In this document: positions 33,916-42,305 of the stretch, piece after piece
How the letters are laid out: each line of letters opens with the position of its first letter
How positions within the stretch are numbered: the first letter of the stretch is position 1
Origin: Paenibacillus planticolens
GTDB taxonomy: Bacteria; Bacillota; Bacilli; Paenibacillales; NBRC-103111
Assembly (NCBI RefSeq): GCF_013141725.1
Contig: NZ_WHNZ01000078.1
Coordinates: 62,001-126,000 of the forward strand
Reading direction: 5' to 3'
Length of the DNA stretch: 64,000 bases
Position numbers and translations under genes: made by a program
The notes under the pieces: model-generated
The model's database searches: none
Told to the model about the DNA's origin: nothing
What the model saw: the letters and a program-made list of their open reading frames with translations, nothing else

Positions 33916-36102
33916 ATGGGTATAGAGCAGCTGTTAGAGAAGGCAGCCACCTATCTGAAAGAGAATGATTTGCAGAGGATACGGGAGGCCTATGAATTCG
34001 CGGATGAAGCCCATCATGGCCAAGTGCGCAAATCGGGGGAGCCCTATATTCTGCATCCACTCGCTGTTGCAGATATACTGGTGAACATGCAGATGGACGT
34101 CACTTCCGTGATAGCGGCGCTTCTGCATGATGTCGTTGAAGATACAACAGTTTCATTGGAGACTGTTCTAGATAAATTCGGGAAAACTTGTGCAATGCTT
34201 GTTGATGGCTTAACGAAGCTTGAGCGGATTAAGTTCAAGTCCAAGGAAGAGCAGCAGAATGAGAACTACCGCAAAATGTTTGTCGCTATGGCGCAGGATA
34301 TCCGCGTTATTTTGATTAAATTGGCGGACCGTTTGCACAATATGCGGACATTGAAGTACCAATCCGAGGAGAGCCAGCGCCGCATTGCGGAGGAAACGCT
34401 GGAAATTTTCTGTCCGATTGCGCACAGACTCGGTATTTCCACCATCAAGTGGGAAATGGAGGATATCGCCCTCCGTTATTTGAATCCACAGCAATATTAC
34501 CGGATCGTGAATCTCATGCAGAAGAAGCGAACCGAGCGTGAGCAGTATATTGAAGACGTTATTCACAGTATCAAAGAGAAGCTGGATGAAATGGGGATTC
34601 AAGGAGATATTTCCGGAAGACCTAAGCATCTTTATAGTATTTATAAAAAAATGAGCTCCCGCGGCAAGCAATTCAATGAGATTTATGATCTCATGGCGCT
34701 GCGCGTTATCGTCGACGGCATCAAAGATTGCTACGCTTCTTTGGGTATCATTCATACGTTGTGGAAACCGATGCCGGGACGCTTCAAAGATTATATCGCG
34801 ATGCCTAAGCCGAATATGTACCAGTCACTCCATACAACGGTCATAGGACCTAAGGGAGAGCCGCTAGAGGTTCAAATTCGTACTTGGGAAATGCACCGGA
34901 CCTCGGAGTTCGGTATCGCCGCCCACTGGGCCTACAAAGAGGGCGGATCTGTCGTTCCTTCAGGTACCTTTGAGGACAAGATGAGCTGGTTCCGTGAAAT
35001 TTTGGAGCTTCAGCAAGAAACCAACGATGCTTCCGAATTTATGGAATCGATGAAGATGGACTTCTTTTCGGACCTTGTTTTTGTGTTTACGCCAAAAGGC
35101 GAAGTCATTGAGCTGCCGGCAGGCTCCGTACCTTTGGATTTTGCATACCGCATTCATACAGAGGTCGGTAACCGGACCATCGGCGCCAAAGTGAATTCCC
35201 GCATCGTACCCTTGGATCACAAGTTGAAAACAGGGGATATCATTGAAATATTGACCTCCAAGCATTCATACGGACCTAGTCAGGATTGGGTCAAGCTCGC
35301 GCAATCCTCCCACGCCCGCAGCAAAATCAAGCAGTGGTTCAAAAAAGAAAAGCGTGAAGAGAACGTCGAAAAAGGGAAAAACATGATTGAGCGCGAGCTC
35401 AAGCGGTTGGCCATAGATCCGCCGACACTGATGAGCGATGAGAAAATGCTCGAAGCGGCGAAGAAGTTCAATTTTAACGACATTGAAGATATGCTGTCTG
35501 CCGTCGGTTTTGGCGGTATTACAGCCGCGCAAATATGCACGAAGCTGACGGAGAAGCTGCGTAAGGAAGCGGAAGAAGCTCAGGTGCTTCAGCTGACTAC
35601 GGAAGTTAAAGAAGTTAAGGCGCCTAGTGTAAGCGAACGGAAGAGCCGTCCTACCAACGGCGTAAGGGTGAAGGGCGTGGACAACTTGCTTGTGCGCTTT
35701 GCCCGCTGTTGTAATCCAGTTCCCGGTGATTTGATCATCGGCTACATTACAAGAGGACGCGGCGTGTCCGTACACCGGTCGGATTGTACGAATATCCCTA
35801 CAAGCATGGGCGAAGAGGAACGGGTCATTGAGGTCGACTGGTGTGAGGCCATCGAATCCAACTTCAATGTGGAAATTGAGATTACAGGCCATGACCGTCG
35901 AGATTTCTTGAACGAAGTGCTGCAGGCTGTTTCAGAAAGCAAGACGAGTATTTCAGCGGTTTCGGGCCGATCCGATAAAAATAAGATGGCAACGATTCAT
36001 ATGACGATTTTGATCAAAAATATCGATCATTTGCAGTCGGTTGTCGAGAGAATCAAACGTGTGAAAGACGTTTATTCCGTATCGCGAATTATGCAGAGCT
36101 AA
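33916..36102 (+). CDS. relA: Bifunctional (p)ppGpp synthetase/hydrolase Rel
   Basis: Alarmone enzyme of the stringent response. In order (728 residues): HD hydrolase domain (EPYILHPLAVADIL, LLHDVVEDT), synthetase domain (YDLMALRVIVDGIKDCYASL, GRFKDYIAMPKPNMYQSLH), TGS domain (FTPKGEVIELPAGS), the conserved-Cys region (ARCCNPVPGD) and a C-terminal ACT domain. The HD metal ligands appear intact, so both activities are expected. The ATG at 33916 (MGIEQLLEK) is preferred as the family start; an ATG at 33904 sits on top of the AAAGGGA ribosome site. Confidence 0.95.
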   Translation: MGIEQLLEKAATYLKENDLQRIREAYEFADEAHHGQVRKSGEPYILHPLAVADILVNMQMDVTSVIAALLHDVVEDTTVSLETVLDKFGKTCAMLVDGLTKLERIKFKSKEEQQNENYRKMFVAMAQDIRVILIKLADRLHNMRTLKYQSEESQRRIAEETLEIFCPIAHRLGISTIKWEMEDIALRYLNPQQYYRIVNLMQKKRTEREQYIEDVIHSIKEKLDEMGIQGDISGRPKHLYSIYKKMSSRGKQFNEIYDLMALRVIVDGIKDCYASLGIIHTLWKPMPGRFKDYIAMPKPNMYQSLHTTVIGPKGEPLEVQIRTWEMHRTSEFGIAAHWAYKEGGSVVPSGTFEDKMSWFREILELQQETNDASEFMESMKMDFFSDLVFVFTPKGEVIELPAGSVPLDFAYRIHTEVGNRTIGAKVNSRIVPLDHKLKTGDIIEILTSKHSYGPSQDWVKLAQSSHARSKIKQWFKKEKREENVEKGKNMIERELKRLAIDPPTLMSDEKMLEAAKKFNFNDIEDMLSAVGFGGITAAQICTKLTEKLRKEAEEAQVLQLTTEVKEVKAPSVSERKSRPTNGVRVKGVDNLLVRFARCCNPVPGDLIIGYITRGRGVSVHRSDCTNIPTSMGEEERVIEVDWCEAIESNFNVEIEITGHDRRDFLNEVLQAVSESKTSISAVSGRSDKNKMATIHMTILIKNIDHLQSVVERIKRVKDVYSVSRIMQS

Positions 36103-36141
36103 CACGCGGTTGCGAACGAAAGTAAGGAGATTCAGAAGGCG

Positions 36142-36582
36142 ATGAGAGTAGTAGTGCAGCGGTGCAAGCGCGCCGAAGTAACCGTTGACGGTACATCTGT
36201 TGGCCGGATCGATCATGGTCTTATGCTGTTAGTAGGCATAACGCATGAGGATACCGAGCAGGATGCCGTGTATATAGCGGACAAAGTATCCGGGCTGCGT
36301 ATTTTTGAAGATGAAGCCGGCAAAATGAACCATTCTGTTCTGGAGACAGGCGGCCAAATATTATCGGTTTCCCAGTTTACCTTGTACGGTGACTGCCGCA
36401 AAGGGAAGCGTCCTAACTTCATGTCGGCGGCTAGACCGGAGATCGCAAAACCGCTCTACGACAAGTTCAACGAGCTGCTGCGTGCGAAAGGCTTACAGGT
36501 GGAAACGGGGTCATTCGGCGAAATGATGGATGTTTCATTGACCAATTGGGGACCTGTGACTTTGATTATCGATAGCAAATAG
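36142..36582 (+). CDS. dtd: D-aminoacyl-tRNA deacylase
   Basis: Removes D-amino acids and glycine mischarged on tRNAs. The 146-residue protein begins MRVVVQRCKRAEV and has the active-site motifs SVSQFTLYGDCRKGKRP and the C-terminal NWGPVTLIID (Gly-cis-Pro motif). It follows relA by 39 bases, as in B. subtilis. RBS AAGGAG precedes the ATG. Confidence 0.96.
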   Translation: MRVVVQRCKRAEVTVDGTSVGRIDHGLMLLVGITHEDTEQDAVYIADKVSGLRIFEDEAGKMNHSVLETGGQILSVSQFTLYGDCRKGKRPNFMSAARPEIAKPLYDKFNELLRAKGLQVETGSFGEMMDVSLTNWGPVTLIIDSK

Positions 36583-36667
36583 ACGGCAACACGTCCTGAC
36601 AAAAGGATAAGAAGCGGACAGCCTGGTTATACTAAAACTGTAGATTCTTGCAGTTAGGAGCATCCAG

Positions 36668-36841
36668 ATGCGTCAATCGATCAAACACAAAGCCATGACG
36701 GCGCCAGAGCAGCAGCTGCTGCATACGACACTTGCAGAGCGGATGAGTCAAGCACCAGGACTAGCGGATGCAGAAATGAGTTCTGAGTTCACATCTGAGC
36801 AAGAAAAGCTGAAAAGTGTTCCAAAGAAATCATATCGTTAA
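36668..36841 (+). CDS. Small hypothetical protein (57 aa)
   Basis: Not recognised. A 57-residue reading frame starting MRQSIKHKAMTAPEQQLLH has AGGAG seven bases before its ATG and a strong terminator four bases after its stop. The product is hydrophilic, Gln/Glu/Ser-rich with a basic end (KSVPKKSYR), without membrane helix or cysteine. The tight RBS-frame-terminator arrangement is the main reason to call it a gene; composition is consistent with a small sporulation or stress protein, which is only a guess. Confidence 0.6.
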   Translation: MRQSIKHKAMTAPEQQLLHTTLAERMSQAPGLADAEMSSEFTSEQEKLKSVPKKSYR

Positions 36842-36845
36842 TCGT

Positions 36846-36888
36846 AAAGCCCTGCATGCTGCCTCATGAGCGTGCGGGGCTTTATTTG
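36846..36888 (+). terminator. Terminator after the 57-aa gene
   Basis: AAAGCCCTGCA pairs with TGCGGGGCTTT, then ATTTG. Confidence 0.8.
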
Positions 36889-37043
36889 TAGATAAGAGGC
36901 CGGAAAGTGGCAGAATTTCTCTACGTCTTTAAAATGTGGTAAACTAACAATTGATGTTTTTGGCTTATAAATAAATCGACTGCTCAAGAAAGCTTATCAA
37001 ACCTTTAACCGGTAAGCTGTATGAAAAGCAGGGGACAAGGTGG

Positions 37044-39005
37044 GTGCTTTCGTTTTTTATGGCAAATCCGAATCGTAACAATTCCGCTTCCAAAGGATGG
37101 CTTTGGTTGATGGGGACCTTGATTCTACTCGCGGTGCTGGCAGCAGCGGCATCCTTGTATTATCAATATAAGTACCATGTCAGCGGTGGACAAAGTCACG
37201 CGAAACAAGAATTCGAAGAAGTGAAATCCGTGAAGAAAACGAAAGAGGCTTACGACGTTATTGTCGTGGGTACGGACCCGGAGGGGGTTGCAGCGGCTGT
37301 TTCAGCTGCCCGCAATGGATTGAATACCCTTTTGGTAGATGGACGTAATCGGGAGATCCTCGGGGGGCTTATGACGCTCGGCTGGATTAACTCCATTGAT
37401 ATGAACTACTCCTCCAGCAAGAACTTGTTGGGGAAGGACGATGTGTTTAACAAAGGCTTTTTCTCGGAGTGGTATTCCAAAATTGAAGGGGATTCCTTCG
37501 ATGTGAATACGGCCGCTAATGCGTTCTATGATTTGGTCAAAAATGAATCTAATATCGATGTGCTGCTCAAAACCAAAAAAATCGATCCGCTGCTTTCAGA
37601 GGACAAAAAATCCGTTACTGGCGCTACGATTACGCTCGAAAACGGCAGCACACAAGTTGTGAAGGCCGCTTCTGTCATTGATGCCACGCAAGATGGGGAT
37701 TTCGCTGCGGCAGCGGGCGTACCGTTCACGATCGGGCATGAGGATATTGGCGATCCCAAATCCAAAATGGCCGTGACGCTGGCGTTTCGTCTGAAAAATG
37801 TCACCCCTGAGGTTTGGAACCTGATGGCCAAACGGCTAAATGGTGACAACAATCCGGATACTGGCGTCAATGAAGTCAGCGTGTTCGGTTATGGTGAAAT
37901 GAGCAAATACCCGCCTCTCAACAAAGAAAGAGCCAAAATGAGAGGGCTGAACATGGGTAGGGAAAATGACGATAAAGTACTGATTAATGCTTTGCAAATC
38001 TTCGGGGTGGATGCTTTTGATCCGAAGTCCGTTCAAGAAGCTTTTGACATAGGGAAAAAAGAGCTGCCTAATATTTTGGATTATATGCAAAAGACATTCC
38101 CTGAATTCGCCAGCCTTGAGTTGGATGGTTCGGCACCGGAATTATATGTGAGGGAAACACGCCACATGCAGGGGGAATACAGGCTAAATATTGTTGACGT
38201 CTGTACGAACAACGATCAATGGGACCGTATCGGATTCGGTTCTTATCCCGTTGATATTCAAAGAATTTCTCCAACAGACTCGGGAACTGTCGTTTGCAAA
38301 CCTAAGCAGTATGCGATTCCGTTCCGCAGCCTTGTGCCGCAGAAAGTGGACGGACTGCTTGTCGTAGGCAGATCGGCCAGCTACGATACTCTGCCGCACG
38401 GCAGTGCGCGCGTAATGCCGACGGGCATGGCGGAAGGAGAAGCAGCGGGAGCTGCAGCGATGCTCGCGAAGCAAGAGAAGATGACGTTCCGACAACTGTC
38501 AGCGTCCAAAGAAGTGATTGCCAAGCTGCAGGACCAACTCAACAAGCAGGGGATGGAAGTTCATCCGATTACACTCAAGCCGCAGCCTTTTATGGAGCAT
38601 AAAGCGTATGAAGGGTTGAAAACGGCGCTTATGCTGGGGCTGGCTTCCGGGGCGTACGATAATAATTTCCACCTGGACGATGCGTCCAATCCGAAGCGAA
38701 TGGTGAATCTTGTGAGCGGTGCGAAGAAAATGAAGCCTGATGCTTTCAAAGGCGATGTCTCCCAGGCCATTGCGAAGCTGGAAAACGCCGATAAAGTTCA
38801 GTTATCTCTTGAGCAAGCCACGTATACGATAACACAAGCTTTAGGGCTGACAGCTGCGTCCAAAGAAGCTCAAGCTAAGCTAATGGAGAATAAGCTGCTC
38901 ACAGACGCTTCTTTGAAGCTCATCGCAGACAAGGCGAAGCTAACGAATGCTGACACCTATATGTTAATTCGAGATTTAAAGATTGGCATTACGGGCAAGC
39001 CCTAA
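37044..39005 (+). CDS. Membrane-anchored FAD-dependent oxidoreductase
   Basis: Protein of 653 residues: one N-terminal transmembrane helix (about 18-37), a charged linker, then an FAD-oxidoreductase domain (PF12831-like) with AYDVIVVGTDPEGVAAAVSA, where the second Gly of GxGxxG is Asp. Other pieces are GGLMTLGWINSIDMN, IDATQDGDFAAAAGVP, and the C-terminal flavin motif DGLLVVGRSASYD. The catalytic body is probably outside the cell, since the leader is a signal anchor with few positive residues after it. Substrate unknown. The GTG at 37044 has AGGGGA eight bases upstream; ATG 37059 is an alternative. Confidence 0.8.
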   Translation: MLSFFMANPNRNNSASKGWLWLMGTLILLAVLAAAASLYYQYKYHVSGGQSHAKQEFEEVKSVKKTKEAYDVIVVGTDPEGVAAAVSAARNGLNTLLVDGRNREILGGLMTLGWINSIDMNYSSSKNLLGKDDVFNKGFFSEWYSKIEGDSFDVNTAANAFYDLVKNESNIDVLLKTKKIDPLLSEDKKSVTGATITLENGSTQVVKAASVIDATQDGDFAAAAGVPFTIGHEDIGDPKSKMAVTLAFRLKNVTPEVWNLMAKRLNGDNNPDTGVNEVSVFGYGEMSKYPPLNKERAKMRGLNMGRENDDKVLINALQIFGVDAFDPKSVQEAFDIGKKELPNILDYMQKTFPEFASLELDGSAPELYVRETRHMQGEYRLNIVDVCTNNDQWDRIGFGSYPVDIQRISPTDSGTVVCKPKQYAIPFRSLVPQKVDGLLVVGRSASYDTLPHGSARVMPTGMAEGEAAGAAAMLAKQEKMTFRQLSASKEVIAKLQDQLNKQGMEVHPITLKPQPFMEHKAYEGLKTALMLGLASGAYDNNFHLDDASNPKRMVNLVSGAKKMKPDAFKGDVSQAIAKLENADKVQLSLEQATYTITQALGLTAASKEAQAKLMENKLLTDASLKLIADKAKLTNADTYMLIRDLKIGITGKP

Positions 39006-39015
39006 AACAACAAAT

Positions 39016-39064
39016 AAGAGCCTTATTGCGCCGCAGTCGATTGTGGCGGTAAGGCTCTTTTTCT
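39016..39064. terminator. Terminator between the FAD gene and the acidic gene
   Basis: AAGAGCCTTA pairs with TAAGGCTCTT with an inner GCC/GGC pairing; T-rich on both sides, so it may work in both directions. Confidence 0.88.
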
Positions 39065-39106
39065 TTTCGAAGCCAATGGAAGTTTTTGTGACTGCGTTTA
39101 CATTTT

Positions 39107-39415
39107 TCAGTCTGCTTCGGGAGCATCCTCTTCGGCTTCCGCAGATTCTTCCGCTTCTTCTTCTGCAGAATCTTCATTGTCCGCTTCGGCATCCTCCTCG
39201 GCATCAACTTCCTCTTCAGCTTCTTCTTCCCCTTCGACTTCCTCTTCTTCCGCAGATTCTTCCGCTTCCTCAGCTTCGTCCGAATCCTCAATGGCCTCTT
39301 CTTCGGCTGCTTCTTCGGCTACTTCATCTTCAACTTCGGCTTCGGTTTCGGATTCTTCGGAGAAGAGCACCACTAGATCCTGCCGTTCTTCTTGAAACTC
39401 GTTTTGTGTTGTCAT
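39107..39415 (-). CDS. Extremely acidic low-complexity protein (102 aa)
   Basis: Not recognised. After about 18 ordinary residues (MTTQNEFQEERQDLVVLF) the protein is nearly all Glu, Ala, Asp and Ser, with no Lys or Arg after residue 11. It has no membrane helix. CAGGAGG lies before the ATG, which selects this frame over the other open frames. Upstream, on the same strand, GTATATT (39486-39492) and a TATACATG stretch resemble a SigE-type promoter weakly, so mother-cell expression is possible. Such proteins can bind cations or basic proteins. Confidence 0.68.
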   Translation of the reverse strand: MTTQNEFQEERQDLVVLFSEESETEAEVEDEVAEEAAEEEAIEDSDEAEEAEESAEEEEVEGEEEAEEEVDAEEDAEADNEDSAEEEAEESAEAEEDAPEAD

Positions 39416-39733
39416 TGTTACAGCCTCCTGATGATAAATTCAAGGCCATTCGCCTTGTTGTACATGTATATGTGAAAAAAGACTGAATATACGGGGGAGA
39501 AAAAATGAAAATGATTGAAAATAGAAGAGGAAACGCTGTAATGAAATTGTAATTTAATTTTCATATGCCTTTAATCAAGTGCGGATATAATAAAAGTCGA
39601 CCCCCTTTAATTTATATATTGTCTAGAGGCCTGCAACCTTTGTGCTGCAGGCTATTTTCTTTTTCAAAAGTGCGCATAAAAAAAGGCTATTCATCAGGTC
39701 GCTCCGGACCTTTTGAGATAGCCTCTTATGTTT
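39416..39733. other. Intergenic region with a mini-frame and two hairpins
   Basis: No firm gene. It holds a 15-codon frame with GGGGGAGA before its ATG (39505-39552), an isolated TATAAT (39586-39591), a hairpin GCCTGCA/TGCAGGC (39629-39652) followed by T-rich sequence, and the leftward terminator at 39679-39724. A short transcript ending at the first hairpin is possible. Confidence 0.5.
39679..39724 (-). terminator. Terminator after the DoxX gene
   Basis: On the minus strand AGGCTAT...ATAGCCT with inner AGGTC/GACCT stem is followed by seven T. Confidence 0.85.
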
Positions 39734-40126
39734 TTACCCGATTAAAGCGTCCAGGGAGTAGTCGCCTGCACCGATAAGCGCAACACCCAATGCCACGGCA
39801 ATCAAAAGCAAATTGTACTCAAACCCGTTCGAAGTGGCCCAATAGCTTTTGCCGTGAACCTTTACAATAGCAACCAGCATAGTAAGTATAATAAGTGCAG
39901 CGGCAAGCGGTGTCCAAAGTCCGGCAGCAAAGAGCAGGCCGCCTGCAATTTCCGACAATCCGGCAAGAACAGCCATGAGAACGCCGGGTTTTATGCCGAT
40001 GGATTCAAAAAAGCCGCCTGTGCCTTTTGGACCATAACCGCCAAACCAACCAAATACTTTCTGTGTGCCGTGCGCGGCGAATGTTAAACCTAACACCAAA
40101 CGAATAATAAGTAGACCTAAAGCCAC
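39734..40126 (-). CDS. DoxX family membrane protein
   Basis: Four-helix membrane protein of 130 residues (LGLTFAAHGTQKVFGWFGGYG, GLSEIAGGLLFAAGLWTPLAA). DoxX-type proteins such as B. subtilis CatD (YfiD) respond to quinones and thiol stress. The divergent neighbour is a YodB/CatR-like regulator, which supports that role. The GTG at 40126 is preferred over the TTG at 40135 because GAGGAG would directly abut the latter. Confidence 0.88.
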   Translation of the reverse strand: MALGLLIIRLVLGLTFAAHGTQKVFGWFGGYGPKGTGGFFESIGIKPGVLMAVLAGLSEIAGGLLFAAGLWTPLAAALIILTMLVAIVKVHGKSYWATSNGFEYNLLLIAVALGVALIGAGDYSLDALIG

Positions 40127-40162
40127 TACTAACAACTCCTCTTTAAATAAATTTTATTTAAC

Positions 40163-40210
40163 TACTTACTTTATGTTAGTATATTATTACGCAATACTTA
40201 CTTTTGTCAA
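40163..40210. promoter_or_regulatory. Divergent promoter/operator region of doxX and yodB-like gene
   Basis: The leftward promoter is TTGACA (40205-40210 complement), 18-base spacer, TAATAT (40181-40186 complement). TACTTACTTT occurs twice as a direct repeat (40163-40172 and 40195-40204), 32 bases apart, one copy in the leftward spacer. TGTTAAAAT at 40218-40226 is an extended -10 for the rightward gene. The repeats are likely operator sites for the adjacent regulator. Confidence 0.6.
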
Positions 40211-40248
40211 GCGACTATGTTAAAATTGTTAATAAGGAGATGATTTTT

Positions 40249-40554
40249 ATGGAAGACTATCAACTGTGCCCTAAATTCGAGAATGCATTTGAACTTCTAG
40301 GAAAGCGCTGGACAGGACTTATCGTGCATGTCTTGTTGTCGGGACCTAAACGGTTTAAAGACATATCCGTGCTTATCCCGAGTATGAGCGATCGCATGCT
40401 TTCGGAGAGATTCAAAGAACTTGAGGCTGCAGAGATCATTGTCCGACATGTGTACCCGGAGACTCCGGTTCGTATTGAATATGAATTGACTGCCAAAGGA
40501 AAAGGACTCAAGCCCGTTATGGACGAGTTGCAAAAATGGGCAGACCTACATTAA
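40249..40554 (+). CDS. HxlR-family redox regulator, YodB/CatR-like
   Basis: Winged-helix repressor of 101 residues. The start MEDYQLCPKFENAFELLGKR closely resembles B. subtilis YodB, including an N-terminal Cys (Cys7) equivalent to the quinone/diamide-sensing Cys6 of YodB. GPKRFKDISVLIPSMSDRML is the recognition-helix region. The ATG at 40249 has AAGGAG upstream; the upstream in-frame GTG-like start lacks one. Divergence from a doxX gene matches regulator-target pairs for electrophile stress. Which of YodB, CatR or HypR it equals is unsettled. Confidence 0.87.
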   Translation: MEDYQLCPKFENAFELLGKRWTGLIVHVLLSGPKRFKDISVLIPSMSDRMLSERFKELEAAEIIVRHVYPETPVRIEYELTAKGKGLKPVMDELQKWADLH

Positions 40555-40592
40555 CGATTCCAAGAAAGATAAGTCGAATGGACGCCTGTCTC

Positions 40593-40621
40593 TTGACTTT
40601 ACTTCTGCCAATGTTTACAAT
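40593..40621 (+). promoter_or_regulatory. SigA promoter of the hisS leader
   Basis: TTGACT (40593-40598), 17-base spacer, TACAAT (40616-40621). Confidence 0.85.
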
Positions 40622-40627
40622 AAACAA

Positions 40628-40957
40628 TAATTCAATACCTTTGTGATCCGTTGAAGGGATAAAGTATTTCGCCCCCACATGACCAGAGAAGGAAGTCCAG
40701 GCTGCAAGCTTCCTATGATGAGCGAACGAAAAGACCTCCCCGAGGACCTGCCGGGAACGACATGTCGATATATATCGACCGTCTAGTAGCGGCTAGTGCG
40801 TACACGCGGGCGTTAACCGTTAAGAGCAAATTCTGTTTGATATGCCTTTGGCATGAGAGCGGATGAGCTGAATGTGGGTGGTACCACGGGTGAATTTGTG
40901 AATCAAATCTCTCGTCCCTGACGAACGTCGGGGGTGGGGGATTTTTTTGTTATATGA
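40628..40957 (+). promoter_or_regulatory. T-box leader of hisS-aspS
   Basis: RNA leader of about 330 nt that senses uncharged tRNA. The conserved T-box core TGGGTGGTACCACGGG lies near 40875-40890, followed by the terminator hairpin CCCTGACG/CGTCGGGG (about 40917-40934) and a T run near 40942. When uncharged tRNA pairs with the UGG-type bulge of the T-box, the antiterminator forms and hisS is read. The specifier codon was not resolved; His is expected from the gene, Asp is possible since aspS follows. Confidence 0.92.
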
Positions 40958-40994
40958 TCAAGTACAAACAAATTGATAAAGGGAGGTTGAACAC

Positions 40995-42260
40995 ATGAGC
41001 ATTCAAAAGCCAAAAGGCACGCAGGACCTGCTTCCCGGTGAAGTGGAGAAGTGGCAGTACCTGGAGAGCAAGGCAAGAGACTTATGTCAACGATTCAATT
41101 ACAAAGAAATCCGTTCGCCGATTTTCGAAAGCACGGAGCTTTTTTCCAGAGGTGTCGGAGAAACGACGGATATCGTCGAAAAAGAAATGTACACATTTCT
41201 GGATAAAGGCGATCGCAGCATTTCCTTGCGTCCTGAGGGAACAGCCGGCGTCGTTAGGGCTTATGTCGAAAATAAGCTGTACGGAGTGCCTGATTTAACG
41301 AAACTGTACTACGTGGGACCTATGTTCCGCTATGAACAGCCGCAAGCAGGTAGATACCGTCAGTTCCACCAGTTCGGCATTGAGGCTTTCGGATCCGTCG
41401 ATCCCAGCATTGACGCCGAAGTAATTGCGCTGGGGTACACTTTTTACAAGGAAATAGGATTGAAAGAAGTAACCGTTGAAATTAATTCGGTGGGCACGCC
41501 ATCCGTTAGAACGGCTTACCGTGAGAAGCTGCAGCAGTTTTTTGCACCTGTGAAAGATAAGCTTTGCAAAGATTGCCAATCCCGTTATGACCGCAATCCG
41601 ATGCGTATTCTTGATTGCAAAATCGATCAGAAATACGGGGAAGGCGCCCCTGAAATTCTTGAGTATTTGGATGAAGAATGCTCCACGCACTTTTCTCTGG
41701 TACAAGAGCACTTAACCGCTATGGAAATTCCATATCGCATTAATCCTCGCCTTGTGCGCGGGCTTGACTATTACACGCATACCGCTTTTGAATACAAAGC
41801 AGCCGGAATTGGCGCTATTGATACGATTGGCGGAGGCGGGCGCTATAACGGTCTAGTTGAGCAAATTGGCGGTCATGGCACGGATCAGCCGGGCGTAGGC
41901 TTGGGATTAGGACTTGAGCGTATTCTGTTAGTCCTGCAAGCGCAAGGTGTCGAAATTCCGAAACCGGAACCGCTGGATGTGTACCTGATCGGGTTAGGCG
42001 AGACGGCTGAGAAAGAAGTTACGAAACTGCTGCACCAGTTAAGGGTCCAAGGTCTCAAAGCCGAGAAAGATTACCAAGGGCGCAAATTGAAGGCGCAAAT
42101 GAAATCGGCAGACCGTTTTCAAGCGAAGTATGTGGCGATTCTCGGAGACGACGAATTAGCCCGCGGCGAAATTACGCTGAAGCAAATGGAAACCGGATCT
42201 CAAGTCATTGTAAGTTTAGTGGATCTTGCCTCAAATGCCGCAAAGACACTATTCGAATAG
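40995..42260 (+). CDS. hisS: Histidyl-tRNA synthetase
   Basis: Class II synthetase charging tRNA-His. The 421-residue protein shows the start QKPKGTQDLLPGE, motif 2 region (YVGPMFRYEQPQAGRYRQFHQ), histidine-A motif RGLDYYTHTAFE, and motif 3 (GVGLGLERILLVL), with an anticodon-binding C-terminal domain. It lies 37 bases after the T-box terminator with AGGGAGG before the ATG, and heads an operon with aspS and tcdA. Confidence 0.98.
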   Translation: MSIQKPKGTQDLLPGEVEKWQYLESKARDLCQRFNYKEIRSPIFESTELFSRGVGETTDIVEKEMYTFLDKGDRSISLRPEGTAGVVRAYVENKLYGVPDLTKLYYVGPMFRYEQPQAGRYRQFHQFGIEAFGSVDPSIDAEVIALGYTFYKEIGLKEVTVEINSVGTPSVRTAYREKLQQFFAPVKDKLCKDCQSRYDRNPMRILDCKIDQKYGEGAPEILEYLDEECSTHFSLVQEHLTAMEIPYRINPRLVRGLDYYTHTAFEYKAAGIGAIDTIGGGGRYNGLVEQIGGHGTDQPGVGLGLGLERILLVLQAQGVEIPKPEPLDVYLIGLGETAEKEVTKLLHQLRVQGLKAEKDYQGRKLKAQMKSADRFQAKYVAILGDDELARGEITLKQMETGSQVIVSLVDLASNAAKTLFE

Positions 42261-42305
42261 ATAGTTTTTAAATTTGATAATTACTCATGAGGAGGCAACA
42301 ACATT

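Noticed and set aside
38983..39486. Rightward and other leftward frames over the acidic gene
   Set aside because: Low-complexity shadows (Leu/Pro-rich, Ser/Ala-rich or Lys-rich); only the leftward acidic frame has AGGAGG at its start.
39565..39777. 70-codon rightward frame before doxX
   Set aside because: No ribosome site; crosses two hairpins and the doxX 3' end.
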